Of a stretch of DNA of 64,000 bases, positions 11,848 through 22,304 are shown piece after piece. Each line of letters starts with the position of its first letter. Position 1 is the stretch's first letter. The position numbers and the translations under genes are program-made. The notes beneath the pieces were generated by a model that had not been told where the DNA came from, ran no database searches, and saw only the letters and a list, made by a program, of their open reading frames with translations. Source of the stretch: Lingula anatina (Eukaryota; Brachiopoda; Lingulata; Lingulida; Lingulidae); the NCBI RefSeq assembly GCF_001039355.2, contig NW_019775513.1, positions 990,953 through 1,054,952 on the forward strand, read 5' to 3'.

Positions 11848-13340
11848 GAATAGGACAATATCCCACAAAACGGACATGTCATCCTAATTGGAGGCAATAC
11901 ATGACCGCCGTAGACGCACACGCTAATATACGCGTGAGTTTTAAAAAGCACATTCTCATGCTAATTGTGTATAAATTTGATGACATTCGGTGACGTACCA
12001 CGACTTTTATGGCCCTTTTTCTTTGGAAATAACTGTAGAAAATCACATTTGAAGGAATACATGTTCTTAATTTGAATTAATGATACAATTTAAAATATGG
12101 ATTTCGTCACCGGAATTTCGTTTTTCTTAATCCTAAGTTATGTTAAGTTTGGTACATGGGTTAAAATTATTTTTAAATAATTTAAGAAATACTATTCAGA
12201 ACGGTTTACAGCTGCCATGTTATCATTTGAAAATAAAAGCACAGAGGGCTAAAGGACAACCTTTTTGACTACGAGGGTATTTGTTTTGTTATTTCCTTAA
12301 AAACACAAATGGAATTTTGAACCTTAAACAAAAAGACCATAAAACAACGTCCTCTACAAGATATTAATTGAGCATCTAGATAGTGTTTTAACAAGGAGAG
12401 TAAAGTCAGAAACAACGAGAAAGAACAAGAGCGAGTTGATTGTGACTGACCGTTCACAACGGTTGTCAGGTACACTGAGGAGAGTGAAGGCTAATATATC
12501 AAAGGTTATTAGTTGTGAACAGGAAGATGTGGGAGACGAGAAGTGACAGTGGTCAAATCATGCCACAGGTCTGACGAGGTGTAATGAATAATCTTCATGG
12601 CAGCAGATTTGTATGATACCCCTTAAAACTTACAAGACCACACAATTGAAGTGGACCAGCTGATACTACATGTGTATAAAAAAGGATATACTTTCTATCG
12701 GTTATAATTAGAGGTTTCTAAAAGCCAACTTTTGGAAATTTGAAGACACTTGGTGTTATGGACGCGTGCCTACAGACAGTGATAATATCGATGGCAGAAA
12801 GGGAAATATTGCCCATTTCGTGTTCCCTGTGTGCCCCAGAAGAGGTTTATTTATCATAAGAGGTTTTCTGGGGAAAAAAACGCTAAATAACCCTCTACTT
12901 ACTGCCAATCAAAGTGCTACTGTGTCTTCATCTTTTTTTCGAAACTATTATTGGGAAATTCAACCGCCTTTCTCTCTTCTGCTTTGACTGTTGTCGCCTC
13001 TGTACCAGTAGCTCAGTCAACGTCATGTAGGGTTATCCGTGGAAGAGTGTCACAGTAAACGACAGACACAAGTTGATAACAGAGCTTCCGTTAATCTAGT
13101 GTCATTTTTTTTTCCAAGTCAAAAGTTAATTGCGACAAATTCGGGGAATCATAAGATTGATGGCATTATTTGAACCTAATGTTAATAAGATGTATTGCCA
13201 ATTATATAAGAAAAGAAAAGTGCTACAAGGTCCATTTACAAGACCCAGGGCAGCAGTTATATTTGCAAAGTTTGCAACTGTAAAACGTGTATGACGTTCA
13301 TGTTTTTTAAAATCAAAATCAGTTGTCAGTACAAACTGAC
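11848..13340 (+). repeat. Tandem direct duplication, unit 1 (about 1.49 kb)
   Basis: This block is repeated head-to-tail at 13341-14834 with high identity, well above 90% by eye. Matching landmarks are acaatatcccacaaaac (11855 and 13347), gaccgccgtag (11902 and 13393) and cagtacaaactgac (13327 and 14821). It carries the truncated FReD exon at its right end. Confidence 0.93.
13240..13340 (-). pseudogene. Duplicated FReD exon, copy in repeat unit 1 (lacks its acceptor)
   Basis: This matches the exon at 14734-14841 nearly base for base: QFVLTTDFDFKKHERHTRF followed by TVANFANITAALGL, against IPAALGL in the other copy. Here the frame is joined at its 5' side to the end of the other repeat unit, so the first eight or so bases of the exon and its acceptor are missing. 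It stays open without stops. Without an acceptor it is probably skipped, which is why it is called a broken exon copy. Confidence 0.5.
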
Positions 13341-14834
13341 AATATGACAATATCCCACAAAACGAACATGTCATCCCAACTGGAGGCAATACATGACCGC
13401 CGTAGAGGCACACGCTAATAGAAGCGTGATTTTTAAAAAGCACATTCTCATGCTAATTGTGTATAAATTTGATGACATTCGGTGACGTACCACGACTTTT
13501 ATGGCCCCTTTTCTATGGAAATAACTGTAGAAAATCACATTTGAAGGAATACATGTTCTTTATTTGAATTAATGATATAAAATATGGATTTTGTCACCGA
13601 GATTTCGTTTTTCTTAATCTTAAGTCATGTTAAATTTGGTATATGGCTTAAAATTATTTTTAAATAATTTAAGAAATACTCTTCAGAACGGTTTACAGCT
13701 GCCATGTTATCATTTGAAAACAAAAGCACAGAGGGCTAAAGGACAACCTTTTTGACTACGAGCGTATTTGTTTTGTTATTTCCTTAAAAACACAAATGGA
13801 ATTTTGAACCTTAGACAAAAAGACCATACAACAAAGTCTTCTACAAGATATTAATTGAGCATCTAGATAGTGTCTTAACCAAGAGACTAAAGTCAGAAAC
13901 AACGAGAAAGAACAAGAGCGAGTTGATTGTGACTGACCGTTCACAACGGTTGTCAGGTACACTGAGGAGAGTGAAGGCTAATATATCAAAGGTAATGAAC
14001 TGTGAACAGGAAGATGTGGGAGACGAGAAGTGACAGTAGTCAAATCATGCCACAGGTCTGACGAGGTGTAATGAATAATCTTCATGGCAGCAGATTTGTA
14101 TGATACCCCTTAAAACTTACAAGACCACACAATTGAAGTGGACCAGCTGATACTACATGTGTATAAAAAAGGAGATACTTTCTATCGGTTATAATTAGAG
14201 GTTTCTAAATTTGAAGACACTTGGTGTTATGGACGCGTGCCTACAGACAGTGATAATATCGATGGCAGAAAGGGAAACATTGCCCATTTCGTGTGCCCTG
14301 TGGCCCCAGAAGAGGTTTATTTATCATAAGAGGTTTTCTGGAAAAAAACCCCCGCTAAATAACCCTCTACTTACTGCCAATCAAAGTGCTATTGTGTCTT
14401 CATCTTTCTTTCGAAACGTTATTATTGGGCAAATTCAACTGCCTCTCTCTCTTCTGCTTTGACTGTTGTCGCCTCTGTACCAGTAGCTCAGTCAACGTCA
14501 TGTAGGGTTATCCGTGGAAGAGTGTCACAGTAAACGACAGACACAAGTTGATAACAGAGCTTCCGTTAATCTAGTGTCATTTTTTTTTTCAAGTCAAAAG
14601 TTCAATGCGACAAATGCGGGGAATCACAAGATTAATGGCATTATTTGAACCTAATGTTAATAAGATGTAATGCCAATTCTATAAGAAAAGAAAAGTGCTA
14701 CAAGGTCCATTTACAAGACCCAGATGCATTTACAAGACCCAGGGCAGCAGGTATATTTGCAAAGTTTGCAACTGTAAAACGTGTATGACGTTCATGTTTT
14801 TTAAAATCAAAATCAGTTGTCAGTACAAACTGAC
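13341..14834 (+). repeat. Tandem direct duplication, unit 2 (about 1.49 kb)
   Basis: The second unit follows with no spacer. Compared with unit 1 it lacks about 15 bp near 14206 (after gaggtttctaaa) and gains a 19-bp tandem copy near 14724 (atgcatttacaagacccag). The right end falls inside the FReD exon, in a short inverted repeat GTCAGT-ttgt-ACTGAC. It ends 76 bp before the GPCR TATA box. No flanking target-site duplication or terminal repeat was seen, so it looks like a segmental duplication rather than a transposon. Confidence 0.93.
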
Positions 14835-14841
14835 GGATTTC
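14734..14841 (-). CDS. FReD exon (ELRxxLxDF segment), copy with an intact acceptor
   Basis: The acceptor gagaag|GAAATCC opens EIRQFVLTTDFDFKKHER, then HTRFTVANFANIPAALGL. FReD proteins at this place read ELRIDLxDFxxxxxxAxYxxFxVA, so E-x-R, D-F and F-x-V-A line up. A GTAAAT donor at 14728-14733 would close the exon in phase 0; a second identical GTAAAT follows within 20 bp because of a 19-bp local duplication. The exon joins poorly in phase to the 11.8 kb exon, so an exon may be missing or the donor may be elsewhere. It lies on the strand opposite the GPCR and within 200 bp of its start codon. Confidence 0.5.
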
Positions 14842-14854
14842 CTTCTCACCAACT

Positions 14855-14916
14855 CCAATGGCCAGGTTGAAGGGAAAGACGTCACACCGCACCATCGGTA
14901 TTTTCTGGGTATAAAG
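14855..14916 (+). promoter_or_regulatory. Putative GPCR core promoter: CCAAT and TATA
   Basis: CCAAT at 14855-14859, GACGTCAC (CRE-like) at 14878-14885 and GGGTATAAAGG with TATAAAG at 14910-14916. The spacing CCAAT-TATA (51 bp) and TATA-ATG (107 bp) suits a short 5' UTR starting near 14940. Functional use is inferred. Confidence 0.5.
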
Positions 14917-15022
14917 GCATGTTTCACTTAGTAAGCCACGCATTCAGACTGCTCCAGCTTGTGAACGGCTTGTTAACAGACGCTTTCCTCTGCTCTGCAA
15001 TTTTGTTTAAGGTGTAAAAGCC

Positions 15023-16144
15023 ATGAATGCGACTAAAGTGTGGGTCAACGGTAGCTTCCCATTTTTTGAAAAAGACGAAAAGGACGATGGCATTCCTAAC
15101 TTGGCTTTTACCAATCTGTTGTACTTCGCTTTTGGTGGCATTGGGATTTCTATCGTTTGTCTGGTTGGCCTTAGTCTGAATTTTCTTTCGGTGGCTGTAT
15201 TTTCACGTTTCGAGAAACTAACACCGACTGCATTCCTGTTGGTATGCTTAGCAGTGGTCGATAACGCCAATTTGCTAGTGACGCTCTTTAACTTCAGTGT
15301 CCCAGCTATGCACCCTTATACTGGGTGGTTCAAAAACTACTTCTTTACACGGGTTAAACACACCCGGCTTTTGTATGGGTTGAAATATTCCCTCTTCCTG
15401 ATCCAGCCATGGCTAGTAGTGCTCGTAACGTTGGACCGTTATCTGCATCTTTGCTCAGAGGATGCCCTTAAAAGCGGACCAACAGCAAGCATTAAGGTTT
15501 GGGCGTTAAGAGTTGGCGGCGTCGTGATTTTTGCTTTTCTCAACGATGTCCCGCGATATTTCTTTGGGTCCCTGCCTGACCGTAGTTGTCCCTTGAACAC
15601 AACGTCCCCGGTTTTTTGTCTCGGCGCCCCATTTCCGGTTTCCGAATACCACAAAGCGTATACTATTTTGTCTTACGTTTTCGTGCACTTCCTGGTTCCT
15701 TTCATTATCGTCCTGATTTTGAATTTGAAGATGGCTCACCACATGAGGGTTCTTGCCAAGAATCCGACCATGATTGCCATGCACAAGTTGGGTGTTCATC
15801 GTACTTTGATCAAAATGACCTTGGTAATTGCCCTTACCACTTTGGCTGCCTCCTTAACTGTCTCTCTGTCTTTTCTCTTTGGGCTCTACGGGAACCAGCG
15901 CCTTGGCGAAATGCGAGGCATGATTTTTGTATACCCAGTGGTAGTGTTGGTCTGTACGCTTACCTCATGCGTCAATTTCTTCATTTATGGTCTTTTCGGG
16001 AAGCAGTTCAGACGCACTTTGAAGGCGTTATGTTGCCACCGAAAGCCAAGAAAAGAATCCCGCTGTGGTGGGACGCAGAATGAATGCAGAGACAGACGGG
16101 CAAAGCCAGGAGTACAAACTATCTCCACCATGGTTTCACCTTAA
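15023..16144 (+). CDS. Class A GPCR, divergent, FMRFamide-receptor-like, single exon
   Basis: 373 residues with seven hydrophobic helices at about 33-60, 68-92, 117-143, 158-178, 213-236, 262-288 and 299-324. Class A landmarks are Asn53 (TM1), LAVVD with Asp80 (TM2), DRY at 138-140 (TM3), Trp160 (TM4), Pro226 (TM5) and NFFIY at 318-322 in place of NPxxY. CC at 337-338 is a likely palmitoylation site after helix 8. N-glycosylation sites: Asn2, Asn9, Asn192. Unusual: no Cys at the top of TM3, while the second extracellular loop has two (189, 199); TM6 lacks the CWxP proline. LDRYLHLC and the overall form recall invertebrate neuropeptide (FMRFamide/TRH-like) receptors. The ATG has G at -3 and sits 107 bp after a TATA box. 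The ligand is unknown. Confidence 0.94.
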   Translation: MNATKVWVNGSFPFFEKDEKDDGIPNLAFTNLLYFAFGGIGISIVCLVGLSLNFLSVAVFSRFEKLTPTAFLLVCLAVVDNANLLVTLFNFSVPAMHPYTGWFKNYFFTRVKHTRLLYGLKYSLFLIQPWLVVLVTLDRYLHLCSEDALKSGPTASIKVWALRVGGVVIFAFLNDVPRYFFGSLPDRSCPLNTTSPVFCLGAPFPVSEYHKAYTILSYVFVHFLVPFIIVLILNLKMAHHMRVLAKNPTMIAMHKLGVHRTLIKMTLVIALTTLAASLTVSLSFLFGLYGNQRLGEMRGMIFVYPVVVLVCTLTSCVNFFIYGLFGKQFRRTLKALCCHRKPRKESRCGGTQNECRDRRAKPGVQTISTMVSP

Positions 16145-16190
16145 GCAGGAGCCGCTAGCCCTCCAAAACAAGGTAAATGATCAATATACA

Positions 16191-16226
16191 ATTGCCTTTG
16201 TTTGCCTTTGTTTGCCTTTGTTTGCC
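16191..16226 (+). repeat. 10-bp minisatellite tttgcctttg, about 3.5 copies
   Basis: Perfect tandem copies begin 47 bp after the GPCR stop codon, in its presumed 3' UTR. Confidence 0.9.
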
Positions 16227-16822
16227 ATTTTAGCAAGTATTATAATTGTAGCAGTTTGATCCAGTTTTAATATTGCTTTTGGAATAGAAGGAATTAAATG
16301 ATGCTTAATTATTATGTTATTTTACTTCAATTGGTTGTAGTTGTTTTATTTACTAAAAAGCAGGCTCTTTTTAAAACAGGTTCTTTATCGGGTTAAAAAA
16401 TTAGAATTATCCGTTTCTTGCATGCATTTTGGTGACGTTCGATCCATTTTGCAAAACCCAAAACCGTGATTTTTTTTCATTTAGGAGTGTTTTTTTAATT
16501 AAAATCAAGTTAAAACCTCTTCCTTAGTTATGATACAAATATCTCTGTGACAACCCCATTGTGTGTTTTATGAATTATTATATTCTGTAAAATACAACTG
16601 TGAAATATGAAAGGCGGGCAGTGCGTACGTGATGACGGTAAGCCAAGAGTTCACAAGAAATTATGCAGTTTTAAATTGTTGAAACTAAGCTGATATATCC
16701 TGAGATGTTAGACTATACATTGGATTTTAGTTAAATGCATTAGAACGTTCGCTGTAACGCAATTTCTCCAGACGTTTTATCATGCTCTGGTATTTGAGGC
16801 ATTTTTGTGTTGGGTACCTCCT

Positions 16823-16828
16823 AATAAA
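16823..16828 (+). terminator. Possible polyadenylation signal AATAAA for the GPCR
   Basis: The first clear AATAAA after the GPCR stop, giving a 3' UTR of about 0.7 kb. AT-rich sequence makes chance hits common. Confidence 0.3.
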
Positions 16829-17692
16829 TTGATCAACAATACCATGTGATAATTGCAATTTCAGTTTTTGAGATAAATACTAGTGAAATCGTCCTCAAAT
16901 TTTAAACCTTCATCGTCTTACTTATCTAGATATAATTTATTCTGTTTCATTGCAAATTTTGTTTAATATTGTTTTTTTTATGTCAACTTCGATGTCTAAA
17001 TCTAAGCGGCATTGGGTGTGGCATGCCCTTGCGATTAAGAAATATTAGAAAAATTGTTTTGCTACATGTACTGTACGTTTACTGTGTAGCGCTGATTGTG
17101 AAGCCTTGACATTTGCAGCATTGTCTGTATTTTCTTTTTAGATTGCACGAATATTTAAACAGCGGAGCGTCATGTAATTTTTAAGAGACGTCTTTTGTAT
17201 GAAAAACTCTGAATGCTGTATGCTGTGGACGTTAGCGGAGTGGAAGACCTTGACTTTGCCAATTCAGGCAGCCTTATCTCTGCTTTGAATAATTAAGGTG
17301 TCTACCAAGAAGGCAGACCTCCGCTAAGGCAAAATGTACATATTAACAAACTAAAGTAATTCTTTTAAGATATCTGGAGGCGTGGATTCAGTTGAACTTG
17401 GATTCGCTTATTTCCCTCCTGAATAATTGTTTATCCTGAAAACTTCACCGTTTACGTAATTGGTGAAGAACTGTTGAAATATTTACCCACAAACGTACAA
17501 ACGCCAATGAAAACATGTAATTTACTGGCATTGGTGGAATTGGTGGAATGCACAATTGGTGGCACCGTGTGACAAGCGTTTGCGAGTTCTTCGTCCCGGA
17601 GAAAGTCTAGTTACGAACTTCTCATCTCTGAGAACGTCAAGCCATATGATACTGCCATATGATACAGGAGAATCGGCAGGACAGGTCAGAAA

Positions 17693-17806
17693 ATGGCGGA
17701 AGCGGCATCTCAGGCCACGAGAGAAAAATTAGAAAAACTGCATCACAGGACAGTGCGTTTAACTCTTTTGCTAATAGATGGTGCAGTGACTTCAGGTTCT
17801 AGCTAA
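17693..17806 (+). CDS. Small ORF or first coding exon (37 codons)
   Basis: AAAATGGCGGAAGCGG is an excellent animal start context (A at -3, G at +4, Ala-Glu-Ala). The frame reads MAEAASQATREKLEKLHHRT and then a hydrophobic stretch to TAA. The first 60 bases have higher GC and an amphipathic, helical composition; a GTGCGT after codon 20 could be a donor, making this the first exon of a gene reaching downstream. No product is recognised. Confidence 0.3.
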   Translation: MAEAASQATREKLEKLHHRTVRLTLLLIDGAVTSGSS

Positions 17807-20800
17807 AATATACTGTATAAAACGTGTCTGCAAAGAGTCATAGTAAATTATTAATATTAATTATAATAATATTTAAACTTGGAAGGTTTTCGTCAGCATG
17901 TGCTATGTTGTAAGATGAAACATTTTTTGCTTCAAACAACAGATTATTTTGAAATTGTTTACCTACAATATTTTGATGTCTGTCTAGAGCATCTTCCTGA
18001 TGAAGATATTGAAAAAAACCTACCCGTATCTTCAATAGACTGATTGAAGTTTCCGCGAGGGATGCCTTTCGTCGTCAATGATGATTTATTTTATATAAGT
18101 TCAGCTATAGCTTTGAAAAACTGTCATACCCATATAGCAATAACGTATGAGTAAAATTGCCCAAACGAGGACAAACCCAAGGGGTCCGTTAGTTTTACGT
18201 CGAATGCTTCTTGGGTACGTAGGCAATTGTACCCTTTGTTCAAGGGGGAGCAGGGAAACGATGGTGTACGTTCGCATACCCGGAGGAAGATAAAATGTTC
18301 AAAAACAACTTTATAAGTTGCTTGCATAATCATTTTTATACGATGGAAAGAGGGTGATCGCATACGGTCAAAATTGTGCTTAGAATAGATGTCACATACG
18401 ATACTCATACGAACCTCTTTACGTTTGGTGTGACAGAGCCTTTGCTCAGATTGTGCCATATTATCTCAACAACCGCAATGGTTTGGATGGTATTTAGTCC
18501 GCTCAAGCTCACTGACACATATAAATGTAAGAAGGGAGCAAAGAGGCTTCGTGTAGGGTCCCACATCTTCTAAATATAGTCTAGTTTTGGATGAATACAT
18601 GCAGCACAGATCTTACTTTTACTGGTAGTTGTCCGCATAGGGACACACACTACTGATGTTAATTCGAAAACGATATGCATAAGTTCTACCCTAATGAAAA
18701 TAACAGGGATGAGGGTTGCAGGAAGTGTCCATAGGGCACGTGCGTTTCTTTCTTTTTAACCAGTTCAATATATGATGATAATAATAATATTTTGAACTAC
18801 CAGATATGACTTTGGAATTCGTGTCAAACGAAATGGTAAACGCCATTTAAAAATACATCATCGTAAGCTCTAATCTAGTCATTTTGATTTCCCTGTAGAT
18901 TGTTACAGATAATAAAATACATCAATTGGCAATTATCATCCACACAGCCACCAGAATGTCATTTTAAATGTCTTTTTTACATTAGGAGAAATCTCATTTC
19001 ATGCTTATATGGTCGTTAGTTAAATCTGGAATTTTCTGGACAAATATCCCTAGTCAAACGCTTCTCTTGAAATGGCATATATATATATATATAGCGTAAA
19101 TTGTTCACATCGCCTCTATACGACGCAGAAAGCCGAATGAAATGCAATAAAGAACACGTACTTCCATCTTTTGTACAGCCTAATTGCAAACATTTGCCCA
19201 TTCTAAGCGAAAAGACAATATGGGGAGATAGAGAAATTATAGAAAAGATGCCTTTGAATTCATAAACCGTGCATTTAGAGTTTAATAACGCTTAGTACTA
19301 ATATATGAGCCTGATGAAGTTGATTGACGTCAAGGGAGTGTTGAATGGTGGAAGATCTAAAGGAAATGGATTTGTTTTGAGAAAATTGCGTTTATTTTGG
19401 TTGACACACATAACAGATTTTGTCGGTTTTATGCCCCGTGAGTACGAAATGATAAAGAAGTATTTAATGTAGCCAGAAACAAATGGCATTCCTTAATAAC
19501 TTTAGCCCCGTCGGAACATTCAACGATGGTTTATACTTCCTTTATTAAGAAACAAATATTCAGACAATCTCCGGTATCCGTCAGCATAAAGAAAACTGAT
19601 TTCGTCCCGTCATGCCGATAACATTACCAAATGAAGATATTATCTTAAGAAACGCATTTTAATCGTTTCTATACAATTTAGTACTTTGAATATTTTAAAA
19701 TATATTTTGAACGACGAATAATTTTATCAAAAGTGAACGTTAAAAAATAAACGCCCTCCGCTGGTTACAGAAGGTCAGTGTTACAAATGAAGCAGGTTTT
19801 ATACGTTATTCCATCTCAAGTTTTTGTACAGATTGAATAAATAATTTCGAACTAGTGTTGTTTTTTACCAAAACAATTAACAGCCATTGTTCCCTGTTAA
19901 TTTAAGTTATTTTCATCTCATCACTTACTTTACCACCATATACCGGACAAGATGTACATTCTTAAGGGCGCCAATACATGGCAGTGCAGCCATACCCTAG
20001 CTGCTTTTCTGATTAACATGTACAAGATGGCAGAACCTTAACATATATATATAACTTATTTTCAAAAATCTTTCGTGGCAATAAAATTATGTTTTAAACA
20101 TTGTTTTAAACGCTCAAATAGGCTACATGAATACACTGTTTCTCGCGACTTTTGTTAGGCCTCGCACAATATGTGAGAGAAAATGCTATGGCTGCCCGCT
20201 CTTTTTGCTTCCTTGTTTGCATTTTGAAAAGTCAGGTGAGGCTGTCTTCCCGTTCATTTTCAGGTTCAATATTACAAAGAATATATATTTCTCTCAGTTG
20301 ATAAGTACAATCGATGTAGCTACTGTAAATACATGTAGATGTACCAAGTACCCGGTATACGTTATCTATATGTACCTTACGAATGCCCGTGTTACATGTA
20401 TCGTTACCTGTGACATGCCTTTTAAAACATATGCGTGCGTTCATTCACTCGCACGCACGACATGTATGCATGCTTTGTGGGGAGAGAGTCAAACATTCAC
20501 ATAGTGACAAAATGAAGAGAGAAGAAATGAGGAGGGAAGTGTAGAAAAGAGAGACTGTTCATCTAGTTTATTCCAATGGGACAAAAACATCAGAAACCAT
20601 ACATTAGACGGCTGAGTGTATGTTGGTTAAATGTTTAGGCGTCTTAAGATGACGAGTGTCCCGCGAGTTCCAAGAATATAGTAGGAGGTTGTACTCCCAT
20701 GGATTCTGTTATCCATCATTTGTATACACCCTGCATTTCGGAGCAATGGTAATGTCTCTCTCTACCCAGCGCGGGCTCTCCGTCAGCCTGAGTATCAGGG

Positions 20801-22262
20801 TATTGACTCCAGCTTGGTCTCCAATACCAGCGTGCAGTACATGTACTGGTACAATTCCCGACTAGATCAATATTTAACTCCGACGAGTAGATTATGGTTT
20901 CACTTCTGTTCGTCTTTCTGTCTGCCTGTTTGTTTGTCACAAAACAAACTCAAAAAGAAACACATAAGATTTCGGTGGTGATCACAATCCACCCAATTTC
21001 CATCCTTTATACAGTATTAGTAAAACGCGACACTGCACAGGTTTCGTTTGCTTTTTTGTCTCTATCCGCCATGTTTTGATTGCGCCATAACCTACGCACC
21101 TCTGGGTTCTCACGAATATTTGTAAATACTCACTCAAGACTATGTTACTTATAAGATTTCACATTGTACTAATTCCGCCCACTGCAATAGAACAACTAGC
21201 ACATTCAATAACAATTATTAACATCGTGTGTTTTACCCTTGTCATCAGTATGGGAACTACATGTGTAATGCACCAAACAAAGATGTTATGTGTCTGTGGT
21301 AATATACGCGTTATTCGTTTTTAGGTGTGTTTTTCGGTAAAATGCGAGTACTTTCTCTCGGCATTTATGTCAAACGATACCCTGCCAATATATGCCTTTA
21401 ACACATCACGCTGACGTTCGAAGTGTTCTAGAATATATCGCTCGGGTGACAGTGTATTTTCTCACACAGTAGTTGACTCTGTATCTGTGGTTTAATTTAT
21501 AATGCTCTCTGGGTGCTTCTCTAGTCAGTATTATTGTTAACTTCCTCCAGAGAGTGAAGGAGAACTAGATTAAGCAAATCCTAGCTTCCTCTGTGCACAA
21601 ATGTGCACTGTAAAGCCATTCTTCCTAATAAGGCTTCCCAGGGAGGCGAATTTTAAATAATTCCAAATGCTTCTTCTCGTTTCCTTTATCAACGGGAAGG
21701 GAAGAGGTATTCGACACACGAGACCGTCACCATTTATTTCAAAAGGGAGCCAGGTTATATATGTAGGAAAAAAAGAACAGCTGAGAATGTATAAAATATT
21801 GTGCCCAACGCATGGAAAATGGCAATAGTTTCAGATTAGATCAACTGTTTTAACAGAATGTCGCTTTTCTCAGAAAAACCATCGGCAGCTGAAAGTTAAC
21901 GATCGCAATATCCACTGCTTCGTTAAACCAGTTCCTGGAAATAATTATCAATGATGGATCATCAGTGCCGTTGACTTCTGGTGTATACAAAATGTGTTAA
22001 TTTCTTAGAGATTCCGGGCCATTCTTAATGATCTAAAATTAGGTCACCTTATCCTCTGGCGATTTGAACGGATGGCGCAACAAATGCATGGCACATGCGC
22101 AACTTCAGAAAGTCAAATTGAATCCGTTCAGCTGAACTCGTATTTATGTGTGCTGGTTGGGAAATATAGATTTTTGTCAAGAATGATACTACACACATCA
22201 GTTTTATATTTTGTACAAGTACAATTGGCTCAAAGAAGAGATTTACCAAATAAATCAGTAAA

Positions 22263-22304
22263 TGTGTGTGTGTGTGTGAGTGTGTGTGTGTATGTGTGTG
22301 AGTG
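22263..22304 (+). repeat. (GT)n microsatellite
   Basis: TG/TGAG/TATG imperfect dinucleotide run. Confidence 0.95.

Noticed and set aside
15586-16083. 165-codon ORF in a second frame inside the GPCR
   Set aside because: Shadow of the GPCR coding sequence; the GPCR frame explains the region fully.
18124-18459. 111-codon minus-strand ORF with a partly protein-like C-terminus
   Set aside because: No domain, no splice or promoter support; kept out of the annotation.
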